Part shown: positions 6,732 through 10,675 of the stretch, one piece after another
How the letters are laid out: every line of letters starts with the position of its first letter
How positions within the stretch are numbered: the first letter of the stretch is position 1
DNA from: Oligoflexia bacterium
Lineage (GTDB): Bacteria > Bdellovibrionota > UBA1018 > CAIMNF01
Direction: 5' to 3'
DNA length: 10,675 nucleotides
Assembly (NCBI GenBank): GCA_903858975.1
Contig: CAIOKW010000057.1
Span: 1 to 10,675, forward strand
Program-made: the position numbers and the translations under genes
Notes under the pieces: model-generated
Database searches by the model: none
What the model was told of the DNA's origin: nothing
Seen by the model: only the letters and a program-made list of their open reading frames with translations

Positions 6732-7253
6732 GTGTTTCAGAAAAATGAAGGGCAGGCAGTGATTGAGTTCGTACTCGGACTCCTGATCGTCATTTCGTTT
6801 TTCTTTTTCTACATTCGAATGAGTGCCTTATTTGCGGTGGGAAACTATATCCACTACGCAACCTTTATGGCAGCGCGTGCTTATTCTTCTGGCTCTACAG
6901 ATCAGTCTATTCAGGAAGAAAGTGGCAGGAATGTTCTCAGTTACATGGTCAAAGGAAAATTTAAAAGCGTCATCAAGGCAAAAAATGGTGACGGGATCAA
7001 TGTAGGGCCCGGACCCTACTATCAGAGTTATGGACCTGTGGAGGAATGGAATCAGGGAGCCAGCTATGAGTTTACTTCAAAGCTTTCCCTCTATCCTTGG
7101 AGTAAAGAGGGTCAGTCCATTCAGGTGGATTTGACCAGTGAAAGTTGGATGCCGCGGGAGCAAAGTGAGACGGAGTGCAAAGCCTCGATAGGGAAGGTAA
7201 AGGAATTTTTAAAAATTAAGAACATTGCGATGGAGTGGGACAATGGATGCTAA
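6732..7253 (+). CDS. TadE-like minor pilin (pilin-like protein 3)
   Basis: A 173-residue protein when started at the GTG. The leader MFQKNEG is followed by QAVIEFVLGLL, with predicted cleavage after Gly7 and Glu at +5. A long hydrophobic helix (8-36) leads to NYIHYATFMAARAY (38-51), the Ala/Arg-rich stretch typical of TadE-like proteins after the membrane segment. The rest is a polar extracytoplasmic domain with aromatic residues. With this start the protein has exactly two cysteines, C149 and the terminal residue C173, which could form a disulfide. TadE-like pseudopilins are thought to act as minor or priming subunits of the Tad pilus. The end overlaps the next gene by 11 bp. Starts at 6711 or 6720 are possible and would lengthen the leader by 7 or 4 residues. 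Confidence 0.72.
   Translation: MFQKNEGQAVIEFVLGLLIVISFFFFYIRMSALFAVGNYIHYATFMAARAYSSGSTDQSIQEESGRNVLSYMVKGKFKSVIKAKNGDGINVGPGPYYQSYGPVEEWNQGASYEFTSKLSLYPWSKEGQSIQVDLTSESWMPREQSETECKASIGKVKEFLKIKNIAMEWDNGC
7232..7235 (+). promoter_or_regulatory. Ribosome binding site deciding the ATG start at 7243
   Basis: GGAG lies 7 bp before the ATG at 7243. An in-frame TTG at 7225 has no such site and would place extra residues ahead of the prepilin motif. The surrounding ATGGAGTG (7230-7237) is identical to the octamer at 6720-6727 before the previous gene's start. Confidence 0.55.
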
Positions 7254-7767
7254 AGGCCAAAGTATTTTGGAAGTCGTATTCATGCTCCCTTTTCTGTTTA
7301 TTTTTGTGGGGCTTCTATTCAAATTAAATATGGGCATTCAAATGGCGATCAACAATGCGCAGTATGCTCGAGCTCAGGTGTTTATGCTCACCAATAACTC
7401 TTCAGAATATCCGCGACTTGCATTTCGTTCGTCAGGCGCTCTCACTAAAAACGAAGATGATCTTCTGTTGCTCGGGGTTTCAGACCCATCAGCGCTTTCA
7501 GAGGCTGCAGATGGCGGAGATATGCCGGCGATTCCTCAGACTCAAAAAATTGGGGGTTCCGCTAATTTAAAGGGGAGCAGTGAGTCCGGTGAAGTGACCT
7601 CTAGAACCAATATTCGTGTACGAGATACCGCAGCCATTTGTACCCAAATGAATTCCGTTTCAAAGGGTAAGGCCATGGACTCGTATCAGATCACTGGATT
7701 AAAAAACCAGCGATGGCCATTTAGAAAAACAGTTTGCCAATATAACGGGAAGTGGATTGGAGATTAA
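7243..7767 (+). CDS. TadE/TadG-like minor pilin (pilin-like protein 4)
   Basis: A 174-residue protein from the ATG at 7243. A very short leader, MDAKG, is followed by QSILEVVFMLPFLFIFVGLL; cleavage after Gly5 would place Glu at +5, with Val instead of Tyr or Phe at +6. The hydrophobic helix covers about 6-26, and the stretch NNAQYARAQVF (37-47) matches the Ala/Arg-rich segment of TadE-like proteins. The polar C-terminal domain holds exactly two cysteines, C133 and C165, a possible disulfide pair like that of its upstream neighbour. It probably acts as a minor pilin or pseudopilin. It ends 2 bp before the cpaB start. TadE and TadG are hard to tell apart here; the single helix and short length favour TadE. 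Confidence 0.72.
   Translation: MDAKGQSILEVVFMLPFLFIFVGLLFKLNMGIQMAINNAQYARAQVFMLTNNSSEYPRLAFRSSGALTKNEDDLLLLGVSDPSALSEAADGGDMPAIPQTQKIGGSANLKGSSESGEVTSRTNIRVRDTAAICTQMNSVSKGKAMDSYQITGLKNQRWPFRKTVCQYNGKWIGD
7759..7762 (+). promoter_or_regulatory. Ribosome binding site deciding the cpaB start
   Basis: GGAG lies 7 bp before the ATG at 7770. An upstream in-frame GTG at 7752 would overlap the previous gene and lacks a good site, so ATG 7770 is preferred. Confidence 0.5.
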
Positions 7768-7769
7768 CG

Positions 7770-8624
7770 ATGAACAGTAGAGCAATGACATTGTCAGTGT
7801 TTATGGCTGGGATCGCGGTGTTCTTCGTGATGAGCTCAGTGACGAGCATCGAGGAACAAGCAAATAAGAAGTTTGGGGACGAAATCACGGTTTTAGTCGC
7901 TAAAGAAGATATTCGAGAAATGGCGACGATCGTCGACGGCATGATCGAAGCGAAGTCTGTACCCCGGAGTTTCGTGGAGCCCTCTGCGATCAACTTTGAC
8001 TCTAAAGTGAAAGAGAGCTCAAAAGAATACGCAATGGAAACAAAGCGTGTGATTGGAAACGTAGCGGTGGTTTCAATCAAAAAGGGTGAGCAGCTCACCT
8101 TAAATAAAATTACGGAACCCAATATGCGAACGGGCCTTGCTCCCCAAGTGACTCCGGGAAAGCGCGCTGTATCGATCTCGGTGGATGAAAATACTAGCGT
8201 TTCAAAGCTCGTGAAGCCAGGAGACCGAATTGATTTAATTGCGGTAGTGGATGGTGGATCGTCTGCGGGCGGTAGAGAAGTAAAAGTAGCAAAGACCGTT
8301 TTCCAAGATGTTGTGATTCTAGCGGTGGGCCGCCATATCGCGAATAACATCGCAAGGCGAATTGATGTGGACCCACAAACGGGTCAATCCCGCGTGAAAT
8401 CGCTTGCCGAATATGATGGGTTTTCATCTGTCACTTTAGAATTAGACCCGACCCAGGCACAATTGGTTGCCGCTATTTCAGCGGGTTCCGGAAATAAGCT
8501 CATTCTAACCTTAAGAAACAATGATGATTCTGATCGAGTTTCGATTGGATCATCGCGAGCCGTAGACATTCTCGTCGATGCTCCAAGAAGTCCAGCTTCT
8601 CCGGCAGCGGGGGGGATAAAATAG
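7770..8624 (+). CDS. cpaB: CpaB/RcpC, Flp pilus assembly protein
   Basis: A 284-residue protein with an N-terminal membrane anchor (about 8-23), a SAF-like domain (about 37-115, with VLVAKEDIREMATI at 41-54 and KKGEQLTLNKI at 104-114), and the RcpC/CpaB core (about 128-270). The core includes GKRAVSISVDENTSVSKLVK (130-149), then PGDRIDLIAV (150-159), the family's most recognisable stretch, and VTLELDPTQAQLVAAISAG (221-239). Length and domain order match the family. CpaB is periplasmic and inner-membrane anchored; it is thought to stabilise or gate the CpaC secretin. The gene lies directly before the secretin gene and overlaps it by 1 bp, the usual cpaB-cpaC arrangement. The C-terminal tail is Pro/Ala/Gly-rich. 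Confidence 0.9.
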   Translation: MNSRAMTLSVFMAGIAVFFVMSSVTSIEEQANKKFGDEITVLVAKEDIREMATIVDGMIEAKSVPRSFVEPSAINFDSKVKESSKEYAMETKRVIGNVAVVSIKKGEQLTLNKITEPNMRTGLAPQVTPGKRAVSISVDENTSVSKLVKPGDRIDLIAVVDGGSSAGGREVKVAKTVFQDVVILAVGRHIANNIARRIDVDPQTGQSRVKSLAEYDGFSSVTLELDPTQAQLVAAISAGSGNKLILTLRNNDDSDRVSIGSSRAVDILVDAPRSPASPAAGGIK

Positions 8625-10351
8625 TGGGATATCAAAAATCGGTATACCTGATTTTTGCATTTATTTCTTGTTTTGCCTTAGAGAGCCGAGCGCAGACTCC
8701 TTCGGGGGATGGTGCGCAAGCCAGTCCTACTCCAAGTGCCGTCAGTGACGGAAGCGAAGAGGGACATGAACGAAAAAGAAGACGGGCTCCCATTGCTAAA
8801 ACGCCTTATGAACGGTCCCGCTACACTTTAGATAAAAGCGAGGCCGAGGCAGATCATCGCTCGCTCCTACTTTCATTGGGAGTAGACAAGACGGTTGATT
8901 TGGAAGCTGCTCTTAAACTCTCGAATGATCAGAATCAAAAAATCATGGTGGGCAACACATCGGTGTTGACCGCTGTAGCCGTATTTTACGACGGTAAAAA
9001 GCAATTAATCTTAAAGCCACTTGCGGATGGCGAGACGAACGTGACCGTTCGTGATGATACGGGCCATGTGAAGCTCATCTTTGATGTGATTGTTGCCAAG
9101 GCAAACCAGATTCGTTACTTGGAGCGCCTTCGTGAAAATCTAAAAGAAATCGAGGGAATCACAATCAATCTCGAGGATAAAAACATTGTTCTGCGCGGTG
9201 AAGTGCTCACCACCAGTGATTACAGTTTTGTAAATAATGAGCTTCAAGGGGGCCTCTATGGCCCTGAAGTGGTCAATAAAGTGAGAATGTCTCCGGTAAC
9301 GCTTTCCTTTTTAGCCAAGCGAATCGAGCAAGATATTCAAGTGTTTGCACCGACCGTTCGCGCGAACGTGATCAATGGAAAAATTATTCTGGATGGTACA
9401 GTTGAAAGTGAAGGGCTGAAGGCCCGAGCTTACAATCGTGCTTATTATTATATTCCAATGTTTCGCTTCAAAGAGAATGTGGGAACGGATGCTAATGCGA
9501 TTGAAATGGAGCAAGATAAGCGAACTTTTATTCTCCAGTCTGATATCAGCGTTCAGCCGCCACCGCCGAAGCGCGAAAGTAAGCTAGTACGGCTCTCGGT
9601 GTATTTTGTAGAGCTCGGAAAAGACTTCTTAAAACAATATGGATTCAAATGGTCTCCAGGATTTGCTTCGGATGGCCCCTCGATCAGCGTGGGTACTACA
9701 GCGGCAGGAGCAGTGGGTGCAGGCGGAGGCGGATTTAGTTTTAGTGGAACTTTGAGTTCACTGTTTCCAGCGATTGGTGCTCCTCCGTCCAATGCGTCTT
9801 ATGGTCGAATCATGAAGTCGGCAACGATCATTGTGAAAAATAAGGAAAAAGGTGAACTGAAAGATCAGGTGCAATTGCCTACCCAGTCCTTGGGGCAAAA
9901 CGGTACGCAAGGTAATGGGAACCCAGTGCCAGTGGGATTCAATATCGCGATGACCCCGACGATTCTCGAAGGTCAGGATGTCGATGTGGATATGGTCATC
10001 AGTCAGAGTAACCAGATTGGTAAGGGGCAAGGGGGAGTTCCCATTGTTTCAACTCATGATATGAAGACGAGAGTTTATTTGAAATCAGGTGAAATTGCAG
10101 CGGTCACTGCGGTTAATAAACAAGATGTGGCTACGTCTTTTAATCGGGATGACGCGAATTCCGGAGCCTTTGCTCAAGCAGCAGCGGGGCAGACTCAGAC
10201 AAAACCGCTCTTCAGTTTTCAGCGATCCAAAAACATGTCAAAGGCGCGAGGTCAATTTGTGGTTTTTGTCAGTCCACAAATTATTGAAAGTGCGTCTGAG
10301 GGCACTGAAGATTTGAAGAAGAATTTTAGAATGTCATCCAGTAACCACTAA
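8624..10351 (+). CDS. cpaC: CpaC/RcpA, Tad pilus outer-membrane secretin
   Basis: A 575-residue protein starting at GTG, supported by a run of G ending in GGGGA (8609-8616). A signal peptide (1-23) has a likely cleavage at SRA|QT. A polar linker with a basic cluster, KRRR (51-54), follows. The pilus-secretin N-terminal domain spans about 84-158 (VDLEAALKLSNDQNQKIMVG, 91-110). Two BON-like segments come next: about 165-222 (GITINLEDKNIVLRGEV, 178-194) and about 228-280 (VRANVINGKIILDGTVESEG, 245-264). The secretin pore domain covers about 320-555, with VRLSVYFVELGKDFLKQYGF (322-341), a Gly-rich gate-like region (about 355-390), VGFNIAMTPTI (437-447) and KTRVYLKSGE (481-490). Secretins form the outer-membrane ring through which the pilus exits. 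Length, order and position after cpaB all agree with CpaC. The second BON segment is less certain than the first. Confidence 0.9.
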   Translation: MGYQKSVYLIFAFISCFALESRAQTPSGDGAQASPTPSAVSDGSEEGHERKRRRAPIAKTPYERSRYTLDKSEAEADHRSLLLSLGVDKTVDLEAALKLSNDQNQKIMVGNTSVLTAVAVFYDGKKQLILKPLADGETNVTVRDDTGHVKLIFDVIVAKANQIRYLERLRENLKEIEGITINLEDKNIVLRGEVLTTSDYSFVNNELQGGLYGPEVVNKVRMSPVTLSFLAKRIEQDIQVFAPTVRANVINGKIILDGTVESEGLKARAYNRAYYYIPMFRFKENVGTDANAIEMEQDKRTFILQSDISVQPPPPKRESKLVRLSVYFVELGKDFLKQYGFKWSPGFASDGPSISVGTTAAGAVGAGGGGFSFSGTLSSLFPAIGAPPSNASYGRIMKSATIIVKNKEKGELKDQVQLPTQSLGQNGTQGNGNPVPVGFNIAMTPTILEGQDVDVDMVISQSNQIGKGQGGVPIVSTHDMKTRVYLKSGEIAAVTAVNKQDVATSFNRDDANSGAFAQAAAGQTQTKPLFSFQRSKNMSKARGQFVVFVSPQIIESASEGTEDLKKNFRMSSSNH

Positions 10352-10371
10352 AGTATCGGACGAGGAAAACT

Positions 10372-10512
10372 ATGGGACACATTATTGCGGTGGTCGGAGG
10401 AAAAGGAGGCGTAGGTAAAAGTGTTTTCGCTGCGAACTTAGCGATTGCCTATCAGCTCAACTTTAAGCAACGACCAAAAGGCCGGAAGTATGGGAGGCAG
10501 CAGGGGCGCTAG
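10372..10512 (+). pseudogene. cpaE: CpaE/TadZ, ParA/MinD-like ATPase, 5' fragment broken after ~34 codons
   Basis: The reading frame opens with MGHIIAVVGGKGGVGKSVFA (1-20): a first beta strand and the deviant Walker A motif GGKGGVGKS (9-17) with the signature Lys11 of the ParA/MinD family. ANLAIAYQLNFKQR (21-34) continues as expected for these ATPases. The next residues should be a second strand ending in acidic residues (commonly 'vLLIDlD'), but the sequence reads PKGRKYGRQQGR and stops at 10510-10512. Intact CpaE/TadZ proteins are several hundred residues long. A GAGG ribosome binding site about 6 bp upstream and the position after the secretin gene support cpaE/tadZ, which directs polar placement of the pilus machine. 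There is no sign of the N-terminal receiver-like domain found in some CpaE proteins. The break could be biological or an assembly join. Confidence 0.72.
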
Positions 10513-10615
10513 GCCCACTGCCGCAGAGCGGGCAGCGATCAAGGTAATACTGCATGATCAACTAGTAGCATTAATGCTGAAGGATACTAAATCATACAGG
10601 AAGTTACCTAAATAG
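10490..10615 (+). CDS. Possible small protein in the foreign tail, 41 aa
   Basis: An ATG-started frame encoding 41 residues, with a basic Gly/Arg/Ala-rich beginning and a helical stretch (AAIKVILHDQLVALMLKD), then a stop. The frame stays open upstream to 10442 across the junction, so it could equally be the tail of a longer protein whose start lies in the sequence replaced at the junction. The GGAAG just before the ATG is too close to be a normal ribosome binding site. The family is not recognised, and an antisense frame covers its 3' half. Confidence 0.25.
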   Translation: MGGSRGARPTAAERAAIKVILHDQLVALMLKDTKSYRKLPK

Positions 10616-10675
10616 TCCGACATTAGTTTGGGGTCTAATTTCTGTTTCTTCAAGTCAGCAGGATCTGGGTAAATT
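10558..10675 (-). CDS. Possible C-terminal fragment of an unrecognised protein
   Basis: On the minus strand a frame enters open from the right edge and stops at 10558-10560, giving about 38 residues, including DPADLKKQKLDPKLMSDYLG and then NFLYDLVSFSINATS. The composition is protein-like and the other two minus-strand frames stop early. It overlaps the plus-strand 41-residue frame by 58 bp, so at most one is likely real unless they are convergent genes. The family is not recognised. Confidence 0.25.
   Translation of the reverse strand, partial: IYPDPADLKKQKLDPKLMSDYLGNFLYDLVSFSINATS

Larger units (their letters stand above)
10475..10675. other. Sequence unrelated to the Tad operon (insertion or assembly chimera)
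   Basis: From about 10475 the cpaE frame is lost and nothing further matches a Tad gene in any frame. Two short open frames overlap here in opposite directions and cannot both be trusted: 10490-10615 (+) and 10558-10675 (-). No terminal inverted repeat, tRNA or recognisable transposase motif is seen at the join. The origin is unknown; a join to phage or other foreign DNA is possible but not shown. Confidence 0.5.

Noticed and set aside
7002..7019. Inverted repeat GTAGGG...CCCTAC
   Set aside because: Only 6 bp, located inside the third pilin-like gene and explained by Gly/Pro codons.
7721..8350. A 209-codon minus-strand open frame opposite cpaB
   Set aside because: It lies wholly across cpaB and the end of the preceding gene, which are clearly coding; the translation shows no recognisable motif.
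1..10675. CRISPR arrays, tRNA or rRNA genes, insertion sequences
   Set aside because: No regularly spaced repeats, tRNA-like folds, rRNA stretches or transposase motifs were seen; almost all sequence is accounted for by plus-strand genes.

Overview
The window is one long, tightly packed plus-strand operon encoding part of a Tad/Flp (type IVc) pilus system. Its roughly mid-range GC, the many FHA domains, the DUF192 gene and the style of the small pilin-like proteins suggest a Bdellovibrionota or related (former delta-proteobacterial) genome. That placement is an inference from gene content only; no rRNA or other marker gene is present.

Layout, 5' to 3': (1) the C-terminal end of TadC, an inner-membrane platform protein (1-246), then a small DUF192 protein (249-611). 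(2) A signalling cassette at 596-6215. It holds three FHA proteins, one with a periplasmic sensor and a PAS domain and two that appear to carry TPR repeats across the inner membrane, followed by a PP2C-like protein that has lost residues needed for catalysis. (3) A 39-bp gap at 6216-6254, the largest in the operon, holding a perfect 9-bp hairpin that overlaps the ribosome binding site of the next gene. (4) Four consecutive small proteins (6255-7767), each beginning with a prepilin-peptidase-type motif G|Q-A/S-x-x-E. The first two are Flp-like; the last two are TadE-like minor pilins, each with exactly two C-terminal-half cysteines. (5) cpaB/rcpC (7770-8624) and the cpaC/rcpA secretin (8624-10351). 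(6) The first ~34 codons of a ParA/MinD-like cpaE/tadZ gene, which stops matching its family at about 10471-10480. The last ~200 bp look unrelated to the operon, so either an insertion or an assembly chimera has cut the gene.

How the parts fit together: the pilin-like proteins would be processed by a prepilin peptidase encoded elsewhere. They would be assembled by TadC with TadA/TadB (not in the window) and exported through the CpaC secretin with help from CpaB. CpaE/TadZ would place the machine in the cell. The FHA proteins read phosphothreonine, so the cassette between tadC and the pilins probably couples Ser/Thr phosphorylation, and perhaps a periplasmic signal, to pilus assembly. No Ser/Thr kinase is visible here.

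The most notable points are the FHA-TPR trans-envelope proteins with a degenerate PP2C partner, the hairpin over the pilin ribosome binding site, the four-member prepilin series with paired cysteines, and the abrupt junction inside cpaE.
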